From an uncultured Lachnospiraceae bacterium (GTDB lineage: Bacteria; Bacillota; Clostridia; Lachnospirales; Lachnospiraceae): a stretch of 46,024 nt of DNA. The translations under genes and the position numbers were made by a program. Below are positions 1 through 6,884 of this stretch, piece by piece. The DNA is taken from contig CACZIO010000037.1 in NCBI GenBank assembly GCA_902781215.1, positions 1-46,024 on the forward strand, written 5' to 3'. Position 1 is the first letter of the stretch, and the number at the start of each line of letters is the position of its first letter. The notes below the pieces were generated by a model. The model worked only from the letters and a program-made list of their open reading frames with translations, was not told where the DNA came from and ran no database searches.

Positions 1-1
1 G

Positions 2-919
2 AGGGCTTCGATCATCGAGGTCTCCCCGGAGGAAAGACTGGCCGCGGAAAGGGCCGAAGGTGAGAGGATCTCCGCGGAAAAGAGCCTGGCGGAGCGGATT
101 GCGGCGGAGAAGGCGGAAGCCGAGCGTATTGCCGCGCAAAAAGCAGCCGCAGAGAAGGCGGAAGCTGAGCGCATTGCCGCGGAAAAAGCTGAAGCCGAGC
201 GAATCGCGGCGGAGAAGGCGGAAGCCGAACGCCTGGCTGCAGAAAAGGCCGAGGCAGAGCGGATCGCGGCAGAAAAGGCAGCGGCGGAAAAGGCGGAAGC
301 CGAGCGGATTGCGGCAGAAAAGGCAGCGGCGGAAAAGGCAGAAGCCGAGCGGATCGCGGCAGAGAAGGCGGCTGCGGAGAAGGCGGAAGCCGAGCGGATC
401 GCCGCAGAAAAGGCGGCTGCGGAGAAGGCGGAAGCCGAGCGGATCGCCGCAGAAAAGGAAGCGGCGGAGAAAGCCGAGGCAGAACGGATCGCGGCAGAGA
501 AGGCGGCGGCAGAGAAGGCGGAAGCAGAGCGGATCGCCGCAGAAAAGGCGGCGGAGAAGGCGGAAGCTGAGCGGATCGCCGCAGAGAAGGCAGCGGCGGA
601 GAAGGCCGAAGCTGAGCGGATCGCCGCAGAAAAGGCAGCGGCGGAGAAAGCCGAGGCAGAGCGAATCGCCGCAGAGAAGGCGGCTGCGGAGAAGGCGGAA
701 GCAGAGCGGATCGCCGCAGAAAAGGCAGCGGCGGAGAAGGCGGAAGCAGAGCGGATCGCGGCGGCTGCAGCGAGAACTGCCGCAATGGTCCAGCGCACAA
801 ACGGCCTCGGAACACTGAACGGACGCATTCCCGTGCGCGGCCGCAAACATCGCAGAAACTGGAAGCCGGGAGATATGAAGGCTCTCAAGCAGCGGGAACA
901 GGATTCGGAAGAAAACTGA
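2..919 (+). CDS. Coiled-coil Ala/Glu/Lys/Arg repeat protein, C-terminal part
   Basis: Reading from base 2 there is one open frame of about 305 codons with no start codon, ending at TGA 917-919, so the 5' end lies outside the window. From roughly residue 30 to 255 it consists of repeats built on AEKAEAERIA and AEKAAAEKAEAERIA, with the Arg-Ile pair recurring every 10 or 15 residues (one unit of 14). Such Ala/Glu/Lys sequence forms long stable helices, as in TolA-like stalks or coiled-coil spacers. The last 50 residues are different and basic (GRIPVRGRKHRRNWKPGD, then an acidic end). The function is not recognisable; a structural or surface spacer is an inference. The DNA repeats at 30/45 bp, so copy number may vary between strains. 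A terminator-like hairpin lies 82 bp downstream. Confidence 0.8.
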   Translation, partial: RASIIEVSPEERLAAERAEGERISAEKSLAERIAAEKAEAERIAAQKAAAEKAEAERIAAEKAEAERIAAEKAEAERLAAEKAEAERIAAEKAAAEKAEAERIAAEKAAAEKAEAERIAAEKAAAEKAEAERIAAEKAAAEKAEAERIAAEKEAAEKAEAERIAAEKAAAEKAEAERIAAEKAAEKAEAERIAAEKAAAEKAEAERIAAEKAAAEKAEAERIAAEKAAAEKAEAERIAAEKAAAEKAEAERIAAAAARTAAMVQRTNGLGTLNGRIPVRGRKHRRNWKPGDMKALKQREQDSEEN

Positions 920-1000
920 TCAGCATGAGTGGTATGGGACGACCTGCGCGCATCCGTTTAGATAACAGGAGTACAGCAGCTCCGCTGACATGCAAATAAC

Positions 1001-1046
1001 AAGGCCGGTACAATCTCACTGTAGGGATTGTACCGGCCTTCTTTTA
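1001..1046. terminator. Rho-independent terminator, probably bidirectional
   Basis: A perfect 15-bp stem (1001-1015 with 1026-1040) with a 10-nt loop is followed by CTTTT on the plus strand; the minus strand has no long T run but the same stem. It sits between the convergent ends of the coiled-coil gene and the cytidine deaminase gene. Confidence 0.85.
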
Positions 1047-1153
1047 CTTATTATACTTGTTACTTTTGATATGGTATTTGCTTCCTAAAATATGCTGTAT
1101 GATGAAAAAGTATGTACAGCGGGCACGGGACGGAAGACGCTTCGCATCGATTC

Positions 1154-1591
1154 TCACTTTTTTCCGGGGGCTTTCATCCGCAGGTTTTCGGGGCCGAAGC
1201 TCTCCGGCAGGAGCTGATCCAGGGTGAAGGTTTTATAGTCTGCTGTATTTTTGGCCACGATGATCTGAAAACCGGGGCTGCAGAATTCGCGCAGGGTCTG
1301 GCGGCAGAAACCACAGGGCGTGGAATAATCATCGGATTCATCGGTGAATCCGCCGACAACACAGATGGCGGAAAAGCTGTGAACCCCCTCGCTGACGGCC
1401 TTGGCGATGGCGGTGCGCTCCGCGCAGATAGAGGGAGCATAGGCGGCGTTCTCGACATTGCAGCCCGTGAATATACGTCCGTCTGCCGCCAGGAGGGCGG
1501 CCCCGACGCGATATCCTGAATAAGGGGCATAGGAGAGCTGCCGCTGTGCGGCGGCAGTTTCGATAAGTGTGCGGAGCTGTTTTTGTTCCAT
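1154..1591 (-). CDS. cdd: Cytidine deaminase
   Basis: Hydrolytic deamination of cytidine and deoxycytidine to uridine and deoxyuridine in pyrimidine salvage; a cytosolic zinc enzyme. With the ATG start the protein is 145 residues, the usual length of the tetrameric bacterial form. Visible motifs are C-A-E at 56-58 (zinc ligand Cys and catalytic Glu) and PCGFCRQ at 92-98 (two further zinc Cys), plus the N-terminal substrate segment YAPYSGYRVGAA. A GTG three codons upstream (1600) is possible, but the AGAGG box is then only 3 nt away; with the ATG at 1591 it is 12 nt away, so the start is uncertain by three residues. It lies downstream of the uridine phosphorylase gene on the same strand, matching a cytidine to uridine to uracil salvage pair. 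Confidence 0.93.
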   Translation of the reverse strand: MEQKQLRTLIETAAAQRQLSYAPYSGYRVGAALLAADGRIFTGCNVENAAYAPSICAERTAIAKAVSEGVHSFSAICVVGGFTDESDDYSTPCGFCRQTLREFCSPGFQIIVAKNTADYKTFTLDQLLPESFGPENLRMKAPGKK

Positions 1592-1666
1592 ATTTGTCAC
1601 GATCCTCTGTTTTTTAGCTGTTACAGCATGCTCTCCTTTTTTGAACCTGTCGCAGTCTGCTGTTTA

Positions 1667-1691
1667 CCGAAAAAAGACATCGCGATGTCTT
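1667..1691 (-). terminator. Weak terminator between udp and cdd
   Basis: On the minus strand the palindrome AAGACATCGCGATGTCTT overlaps the end of udp and runs straight into a T6 tract. The stem is short (about 7 bp with a CGCG loop), so it may only attenuate transcription into cdd. Confidence 0.5.
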
Positions 1692-2476
1692 CATTTCTGT
1701 GTCTGCTGATCCTGCCGGATCAGGTTCCGGACGCCTTCGATGCCGACCCGGATCGCCTGGTCCATGTCGTGAATGACCGGGTTATAGAGGCCGAGGCGCT
1801 CCCGCTCCTGATTGGCGACCACGAGCAGGCAGGTGCCCGCGCGGGCGTGAAGTCTGGCAGCGACGATGAAGAGCGTGGCGGATTCCATTTCCGAGGCCAG
1901 GCATCCGAGTCTCTTCCAGGCCTCCCATTTCTGCTGTAATTCATAGCCGACAGGCATGACCTCCGGCTCGTGCTGGCCGAAGAAGGAGTCTTTGCACTGG
2001 ACAACGCCGGTGTGGTAAGGGAAGCCCTGCTGTGCAGCCGAGGAGACCAGGGCGTTGGCGACCTCCAGGGTTGCGACAGCGGGATATTCGATGGGCGCGT
2101 ACTCTCTCGTCGTGCCCTCCATGCGGACGGCGCCGGTGGCGATCACGATATCGCCGCTCTCCACCTCCGTCTGCATACCGCCGCAGGTGCCGATCCGGAT
2201 AAAGGTGTCGACGCCGCACAGATGGAGCTCCTCCATGGCAATGGCGGTGGATGGTCCGCCGATCCCGGTCGATGTCACGCTGACGGGAACACCGTCCAGC
2301 GTACCGGTATAGGTGATATATTCGCGGTTGTCGGCGATCAGCCTGGCATCGTCCAGGTATTTCGCGATGTGGGCACAGCGCTTGGGATCGCCGGGCATGA
2401 GAACATAGCGCCCGACATCACCGCGCCCGACCTGTGTGTGATATTGCTTCGATGCGTCTTCTGAGTAGTTTTTCAT
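1691..2476 (-). CDS. udp: Uridine phosphorylase
   Basis: Reversible phosphorolysis of uridine to uracil and ribose-1-phosphate; a cytosolic member of the nucleoside phosphorylase-I family. The 261-residue protein shows PGDPKR at 28-33, [14 protein letters not shown] at 71-84, RIGTCGG at 94-100 (phosphate contact Arg) and EMESATL at 196-202 (ribose-binding Glu-Met-Glu), in the same order and spacing as E. coli Udp, rather than the purine-type family. The start is the ATG at 2476, 9 nt after CAGGAG; an in-frame extension of 28 residues further upstream has no ribosome site and is not family-like. It is upstream of cdd with about 100 bp between, containing a weak terminator, so the two genes probably form a leaky salvage operon. 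Confidence 0.93.
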   Translation of the reverse strand: MKNYSEDASKQYHTQVGRGDVGRYVLMPGDPKRCAHIAKYLDDARLIADNREYITYTGTLDGVPVSVTSTGIGGPSTAIAMEELHLCGVDTFIRIGTCGGMQTEVESGDIVIATGAVRMEGTTREYAPIEYPAVATLEVANALVSSAAQQGFPYHTGVVQCKDSFFGQHEPEVMPVGYELQQKWEAWKRLGCLASEMESATLFIVAARLHARAGTCLLVVANQERERLGLYNPVIHDMDQAIRVGIEGVRNLIRQDQQTQK

Positions 2477-2651
2477 CTTGAAATGCTCCTGGAGAGAAAA
2501 CGCGCCGCGAGTATGCGCACGGATGTGGTGCGGACGCGGTTGATCTGTCTTTGAAAACAAGTCATGTCAACCCGTATCCGGCGCGCAGGACTCACGAGCG
2601 AGTCTGGATTACTGTCTTTGCCGCTTCTTTACTTATTTTTTTCCTTTACGG

Positions 2652-2951
2652 TCATCCCTCTACGATCAGATAGCGTCCGTCCCCGACCGGGAAGACCTCC
2701 GCCGCAGAGAATATGTCCTCCCCGTCGATGTCCGTGCCGACCTCTTCAAAATAGGTGCGGACTTCTTTTTTTGACTTCGCGACGACGGCGAAGCACATCT
2801 CCAGGAAGTCGGCAGCCTCCTCCGGGGTCTCGGCGACGATCTCCGGAAACAGCTGCAGCTGCTTCTCCAGGAAGCAGTCCAGGACAGCGGCGTCATAATC
2901 GGGGTGTGAGAAACTGCCTGAGCTCTTCTTTGCGGGTGTCTTGCGGGCCAT
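2652..2951 (-). CDS. Small conserved protein of unknown function
   Basis: A 99-residue acidic protein beginning MARKTPAKK, with a basic N-terminal tail, then a predicted helical, Phe/Glu-rich body (FLEKQLQLFPEIVAETPEEA near 31-50) and a C-terminal strand-like end (DGRYLIVEG). The ATG at 2951 follows GGAGGAGG by 5-6 nt; a longer start five codons upstream is less likely. It has its own promoter at 2990-3018. From memory, similar short proteins are common in Lachnospiraceae genomes, but I know no function. No metal site, membrane segment or catalytic motif is visible. The gene is divergent from degV. Confidence 0.75.
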   Translation of the reverse strand: MARKTPAKKSSGSFSHPDYDAAVLDCFLEKQLQLFPEIVAETPEEAADFLEMCFAVVAKSKKEVRTYFEEVGTDIDGEDIFSAAEVFPVGDGRYLIVEG

Positions 2952-2989
2952 GGGAACCTCCTCCAAAACTGTCTGTATGTTGATTCATA

Positions 2990-3018
2990 ATTATACCATT
3001 GATTCGAAAAGGCCTCAA
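2990..3018 (-). promoter_or_regulatory. Sigma-A promoter for the 99-aa protein gene
   Basis: On the minus strand TTGAGG (3013-3018) is separated by exactly 17 nt from a perfect TATAAT (2990-2995), about 40 bp before the start codon at 2951. Confidence 0.7.
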
Positions 3019-3020
3019 GG

Positions 3021-3050
3021 AGGGCCGGAGAACCGTCCCCGTGGTTACCC
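3021..3050 (+). repeat. REP-like AGAACCGTCCC element
   Basis: Contains the core GGAGAACCGTCCCC shared with copies near 8550, 8580, 14550, 22930 and 32920. Lies in the divergent region between the 99-aa gene and degV, with GG(C)CC / GTGG-type arms that can partly pair. Confidence 0.6.
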
Positions 3051-3064
3051 GCCCGTTTTGTATT

Positions 3065-3093
3065 TTACAAGGTGTGCTGCCAGCAAGTATAAT
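3065..3093 (+). promoter_or_regulatory. Promoter of degV
   Basis: TTACAA (3065-3070), 17-nt spacer, perfect TATAAT (3088-3093), 46 bp before the degV start. Confidence 0.7.
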
Positions 3094-3139
3094 GAGAAAA
3101 GCAGGAACCACCGGCACACAGGAGACGAAAGGTAAACAT

Positions 3140-4009
3140 ATGGCAATCAGGATCATGACGGATTCAGGAAGTGATATCAGCCAGGCGACGGCAAAGAGAT
3201 GGGGAATCCATGTCTTTGCGCTTCCGGTCAGGTTTGGCAATGAGGAGTTTCTGGATGATGTCACGCTGTCCGCGGACGGTCTGTACAGGCGGATGATCAA
3301 CACGGGGGAGATCCCCAGGACGAGCCGCGTGCCGTCCTATATTTATGAGATGGCCTTTGCGGAGGCTGTTGCGGCAGGGGATACCGTGATCTGTATCACC
3401 CTGTCGTCCGGTATGTCCGACTGCTACCAGAGTGCCTGTGCCGCAGCAGAAAAGTTCGGGGACAGGGTCTCTGTGGTCGACAGCCTGAATGTCTGCGCGT
3501 CCCAGTTCGCCCTCGTGCGTTATGCGGAGGGCCTGTCGCGCATGGGCAAGACGCATACGGAGATCGTTCAGCGCCTCGAGCGCGACAAGCGGCGTCTCCA
3601 TGTGATCTCATATGTTGATACCCTGGAGTATATCTATAAGGGCGGACAGCTGAATCTGCTCCAGGCGCTGACGGGCGGAATACTCCGGATCAAGCCTGTT
3701 ATCACGGCGGACGAGGAGGGCAAGGTCCGGATCCTGGGGCAGGCCAGCGGCAGGGCCAATGCCTTCAAGATATTTACGCAGAGCGTGGAGGATGCCGGCG
3801 GCATTGATTTCTCGCTCCCGGTCTGCATGTCCTACTCGGGTCTGTCCGATGAAAATATGCAGGAATACATGCGGAGGGAGGCTGCCCTCTTTGAGGAAAA
3901 GGAAAACCGGTTCCATAGGTCCCGGTTCGGCCCAACCGTGGGAACCTATGCCGGCCCCGGAGCCTTCGCGATCGGCTTTTTCCACAAAAGGATCGCGTCC
4001 TTTTCCTGA
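3140..4009 (+). CDS. DegV family fatty-acid-binding protein
   Basis: DegV/FakB-type proteins bind a fatty acid and, in the FakA/FakB system, present it for phosphorylation before incorporation into phospholipid. The 289-residue protein has the N-terminal TDSGSD at 7-12, TSRVPS at 61-66, the SSGMSDCYQSA ligand-site segment at 89-99, and a C-terminal half rich in glycine (KPVIT, ASGRANAF). The ATG at 3140 is preceded by AAAGG and gives the family start MxIxIxTDSGSD; the frame is open 47 codons further upstream but that part overlaps the promoter. No fakA kinase gene is adjacent, as is usual for FakB paralogs. Monocistronic, between its promoter and a hairpin at 4167-4199. Confidence 0.9.
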   Translation: MAIRIMTDSGSDISQATAKRWGIHVFALPVRFGNEEFLDDVTLSADGLYRRMINTGEIPRTSRVPSYIYEMAFAEAVAAGDTVICITLSSGMSDCYQSACAAAEKFGDRVSVVDSLNVCASQFALVRYAEGLSRMGKTHTEIVQRLERDKRRLHVISYVDTLEYIYKGGQLNLLQALTGGILRIKPVITADEEGKVRILGQASGRANAFKIFTQSVEDAGGIDFSLPVCMSYSGLSDENMQEYMRREAALFEEKENRFHRSRFGPTVGTYAGPGAFAIGFFHKRIASFS

Positions 4010-4019
4010 GCGCTGATCC

Positions 4020-4160
4020 TGTGTGAGCGTGAAGCCGGAACGCCCGGTGAACACGGCGCAAGGCAAGTGATGAAGGCCCGGGAGAGGTGACCTGCGTAAG
4101 GCAGGTGGTCAGACTACAGGCTGAAAGGAATGCCTGAAAGGAAAGAAACCCGGGAAGAAA
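4020..4160 (+). other. Structured RNA-like block, possible group II intron 5' fragment
   Basis: Starting 11 bp after degV is a non-coding block that folds well. CCCGGG at 4076-4081 can pair with CCCGGG at 4149-4154; within it lie a hairpin around ACCTGC-GTAAG-GCAGGT (about 4089-4105) and another with CAGGC/GCCTG arms (about 4116-4135), giving a three-way junction. Upstream of it GCCG and CGGC arms (about 4033-4055) add another stem. The start GTGTG followed by purine-rich joins resembles the 5' end of a group II intron domain I, but no reverse transcriptase or domain V is present, so this would be a remnant. The identification is an inference from general resemblance only. Confidence 0.35.
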
Positions 4161-4166
4161 ATCCTG

Positions 4167-4199
4167 AAAAGAATGCAAAAAGCGTTGCAGTATTCTTTT
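4167..4199 (+). terminator. Terminator-like hairpin after degV
   Basis: AAAAGAATGCAA (4167-4178) pairs with TTGC...ATTCTTTT (4185-4199) with a 3-nt bulge, ending in four T. A-rich on one side and T-rich on the other, so it could work in both directions. Confidence 0.6.
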
Positions 4200-4278
4200 G
4201 CCGGAACCATAATATATTTTGTAGTAAAAACTGAAATGCCGGTGAGGTATTTATACCCTGCTGCAAGGAGGACAGGAG

Positions 4279-5592
4279 ATGCGATCAAAAATTAAAAAAT
4301 GTCTGGCGCTTGTACTGACGGTGGTGACACTCTGTTCACTGACCATCGTAAACGCGGATGTCAAAAACCCGGCGACAGCCGATGAAGCGCTGGGAAATTT
4401 CAGGAATGCCAGGGCAGGCAGTATCGGTGCCAATTGTCTGTACCGCAGTCAGCATCCCGTGAACGGCAGCTACCGGTCGCGGTTCGCTCTCAAACTCATG
4501 CAGGAAAACAATATCCGTACGGTCCTGGACCTGTCGGATTCGGACAGCAGCCTTAAAAAGTATTTCAAGAAAAATAATATCGGAGCTTCGAACTATTACA
4601 GGATGCTGTATAACAGCGGGAGTGTTTATACCGCCCATATGAGCGGCGGCAGCCGCAAAGGATCCTCCACCCGCAAGAAGGTCGCAAAGGTCGGCAGGTT
4701 CATGGCCAAAAAGAAGGGCCCCTACCTGATCCACTGTGAGCTTGGCAGGGACCGGACCGGCTTTGTAATGCTGGTCCTGGAGAGCCTGATGGGCGCCCCC
4801 TATAGCTATATGCTGGACGACTTCACCTTCACGGACATGAACCGCAAGGGCGATACCTACGAGAAGTCAAAGAAAACTGCCATCAGCCGCCTGAACAGCG
4901 ATCTCAGCATCATGACCGGCAAGAGCAAAAAGACCAACTGGAGCAAGCAGGATCTGGCCAAATACGCAGAGAAGTATCTGAAAAAGGGCGGGATGACCAA
5001 GAGTGAGATCGCAGCCCTGAAGAGGAACCTGACGGTATCCTATCCGAAAGCCAGCTATACAGGAAGCACTGCTCCCGCCAAAACGGTTACTGCGCCGGTG
5101 ACGACAACGCCGAAGACCACGACCGGGACGGCCCCGGCAGCCACGGCCACTCCGGCGGACAGCACAAAGTCGACGACCGGGAAGGCCCCTTCGACAAATA
5201 CAAAGACGCCTTCGACGCCGGCGGCGACTGCTCCTGAGACAACGGCCCCGGCAGCCAGTACCAGGACGACCGCCACACCGGCAGCTGCCAAAAAGACCAC
5301 CAGCAAGGAATCACCTGCCTACCGCAACCTGTCCATCAATGGCAAGACAATTCTGTCGAAGACCATCAAGGTGGGGCAGACCTATACCTTTAACTACAAG
5401 CTGGAGCAGGGTGACCTGAAAAACTACGCCGTGGAGTGCTACAATTCCAATAAGTCAAAGGTCAAAGTCAAAGCCTGCGGAAAGGGGAAACTGACCATCA
5501 AGGGGCGCAAAAAGGGCACCGTCGTCCTGCGTCTGCGCAACAAGAAGGACCACAATAAGCGCGTAAAGATCACGATCACAGTGAAGAAGTGA
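4279..5592 (+). CDS. Secreted Cys-based phosphatase with Thr/Pro linker and C-terminal beta domain
   Basis: A 437-residue exported protein. Residues 1-26 form a signal peptide (KIKK, then a hydrophobic stretch ending near NAD). Residues about 30-245 resemble a protein-tyrosine/dual-specificity or phytase-like phosphatase: the P-loop is HCELGRDRTG at 152-161 with C153 as nucleophile and R159 as phosphate-binding Arg (CX5R), and DLSDSDS at 84-90 is a candidate acid region. Residues about 250-345 are a low-complexity Thr/Ala/Pro/Lys linker with repeated TTPKTTTGTAPAAT-like segments, typical of wall-spanning regions. Residues 350-437 form a Lys-rich beta domain (VGQTYTFNY, KGTVVLRLRNKK) resembling a BIG-like module. 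Start: AGGAGG 7 nt before the ATG. Substrate unknown: phosphoprotein, phosphoinositide or phytate are all possible. Confidence 0.8.
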   Translation: MRSKIKKCLALVLTVVTLCSLTIVNADVKNPATADEALGNFRNARAGSIGANCLYRSQHPVNGSYRSRFALKLMQENNIRTVLDLSDSDSSLKKYFKKNNIGASNYYRMLYNSGSVYTAHMSGGSRKGSSTRKKVAKVGRFMAKKKGPYLIHCELGRDRTGFVMLVLESLMGAPYSYMLDDFTFTDMNRKGDTYEKSKKTAISRLNSDLSIMTGKSKKTNWSKQDLAKYAEKYLKKGGMTKSEIAALKRNLTVSYPKASYTGSTAPAKTVTAPVTTTPKTTTGTAPAATATPADSTKSTTGKAPSTNTKTPSTPAATAPETTAPAASTRTTATPAAAKKTTSKESPAYRNLSINGKTILSKTIKVGQTYTFNYKLEQGDLKNYAVECYNSNKSKVKVKACGKGKLTIKGRKKGTVVLRLRNKKDHNKRVKITITVKK

Positions 5593-5602
5593 CATATCCA
5601 TG

Positions 5603-5638
5603 ATCAATGCGGCACGCAGATGCCGCATTGATTTTTTT
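5603..5638 (+). terminator. Strong Rho-independent terminator
   Basis: A perfect 12-bp stem (5603-5614 with 5621-5632), 6-nt loop and a T7 run end the phosphatase transcript. Confidence 0.93.
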
Positions 5639-5660
5639 CACGGAAAAGAAAAGAGAAAAA

Positions 5661-5795
5661 GAGCGAAAAAAACTGTCGATACAGTATTTTTCGCTCTCAG
5701 AGCTTTGTGCCGCGCGGCGGCCCAAAGCTCCGCTAATCGCATCGGAGAAACCCTTGCGGGCTTTCTCCTCGCGTTGCCGCTCTGACGAGCGGCAT
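5661..5795 (+). repeat. Multi-hairpin repeat element, copy 1
   Basis: Four consecutive hairpins. H0 (5661-5696): 16-bp GAGCGAAAAA-type arm closing on CGAT, one A-A mismatch. H1 (5701-5729): AGCTTTG...CAAAGCT around GCCGC/GCGGC. H2 (5744-5768): GGAGAAA/TTTCTCC with CCC/GGG. H3 (5776-5793): GCCGCTC-TGAC-GAGCGGC. The same four modules occur at 41584-41746 with compensated changes, and H0/H1 at 15426-15491. Ends 11 bp before the AEC permease start, just upstream of its ribosome site. Confidence 0.75.
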
Positions 5796-5806
5796 GGGAG
5801 GTAAGC

Positions 5807-6739
5807 GTGAACACAAGTCTGGTATTAATGAGCAAACTGGCATCCATGATGCTGGTCGCCGCGGTCGGCTTTGCCACCGTCCGCACAGGAATACTGGAGG
5901 AACGGGACAAGGCGCAGCTGTCCAGGCTGACGCTCTATGTCCTGCAGCCCTGCCTGATCGTCCTGTCCTTTCAGATCGATCTGACATCCGCGAGGATGCA
6001 GGGCTTCATCGCAGCCCTGATCTTTTCCTGCGTGGTGCATGTCCTCTTTATCGCGGTGGCAGCCCTGTTGGGAAGGCTGGGCATGCTGGGTGTCGTCGAG
6101 GAACTGTCCCTGATCTACACCAACTGCGGCAACCTGATCCTGCCCATTGTGGCCATGACTCTTGGAGAGGAGATGGTCTTTTATGCCAGCGCCTACCAGC
6201 TGACCTACAATCTCCTCTTCTGGACCCACGGCAACAGCCGCATGAGCGGTGCCCGCAGTGTCGAGTGGAAGAAGATACTGCTCAATCCCAATGTCATCGC
6301 CATCTTTGCGGGTATGCTCCTGCTGGTGACCGGCATCCGGATCCCGGGGATCCTCCGGACCTCCATGGAGATGCTGGAGGGCATGGTCGGGCCCTGCTGT
6401 ATGCTGGTTATCGGGATGACCATGGCGGGCAGCAGCCTGCAGGAGGTCCTCAGCTTCCGCAAGGCCTGGCTGGTCTGTTTCCTGCGCCTGCTCGTCCTGC
6501 CCATGCTGGCCATGGCTGTGCTCCACCTGAGTGGTTTTATGGACCGCTTTCCGGAGCTGGTTCCCGTCCTGCGCGTCTCCTTCCTAGCTGCGGCGGCCCC
6601 GCCCGGCGCCAACGTCGCCCAGACGGCGGTTCTCTACAACCGCGAGCCCGTCCGCGCGGGCGTCTACAACCTCATGGGTATGTTCTTCTGCATGCTGACC
6701 ATGCCGCTGATCGATTATCTCTATGCAGTGCTATTCTGA
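5807..6739 (+). CDS. AEC (auxin efflux carrier) family permease
   Basis: A 310-residue membrane protein with about ten hydrophobic segments in the two-times-five arrangement of the AEC family; bacterial members export or exchange organic acids such as malate. Family-like features are the first helix pair followed by LSRLTLYVLQPCLI (about 39-52), the Asn-Cys-Gly-Asn segment IYTNCGNLILPI (about 103-114), and the AAAAPPGANVAQ motif (about 262-273) in the last third. The start is GTG at 5807, 5 nt after GGGAGG. Its ribosome site lies directly against the last hairpin of repeat copy 1, so the repeat forms much of its leader. Single gene, followed by a hairpin at 6806-6854. Substrate cannot be told from sequence. 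Confidence 0.87.
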   Translation: MNTSLVLMSKLASMMLVAAVGFATVRTGILEERDKAQLSRLTLYVLQPCLIVLSFQIDLTSARMQGFIAALIFSCVVHVLFIAVAALLGRLGMLGVVEELSLIYTNCGNLILPIVAMTLGEEMVFYASAYQLTYNLLFWTHGNSRMSGARSVEWKKILLNPNVIAIFAGMLLLVTGIRIPGILRTSMEMLEGMVGPCCMLVIGMTMAGSSLQEVLSFRKAWLVCFLRLLVLPMLAMAVLHLSGFMDRFPELVPVLRVSFLAAAAPPGANVAQTAVLYNREPVRAGVYNLMGMFFCMLTMPLIDYLYAVLF

Positions 6740-6805
6740 GGAAGGAGGCAGGGGAATTCCATCCCGCCCGAAGGAGGAAAAGATACCGAACCGGTCAGAA
6801 ACCAC

Positions 6806-6854
6806 AAGGGACGGGTCCAGGCGGTACTTTTTGTATCGGCCGGATCCGTCCCTT
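6806..6854. terminator. Inverted repeat between convergent AEC and scpA genes
   Basis: AAGGGACGGGTCC (6806-6818) pairs with GGATCCGTCCCTT (6842-6854), one G-U pair, 23-nt loop; weak T-richness after it (ACGTTTT). It may end both convergent transcripts. Its GGGACGG arm resembles the core of the REP-like family. Confidence 0.6.
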
Positions 6855-6884
6855 ACGTTTTCGGATGATTTAAGTGTTTTTTGA

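Noticed and set aside
12-818. Long Arg/Pro/Ser-rich reading frames on both strands over the left-edge repeats
   Set aside because: They are shadows of the 15-residue repeat in other frames; only the frame starting at base 2 gives a plausible helical protein and continues to a natural end at 919.
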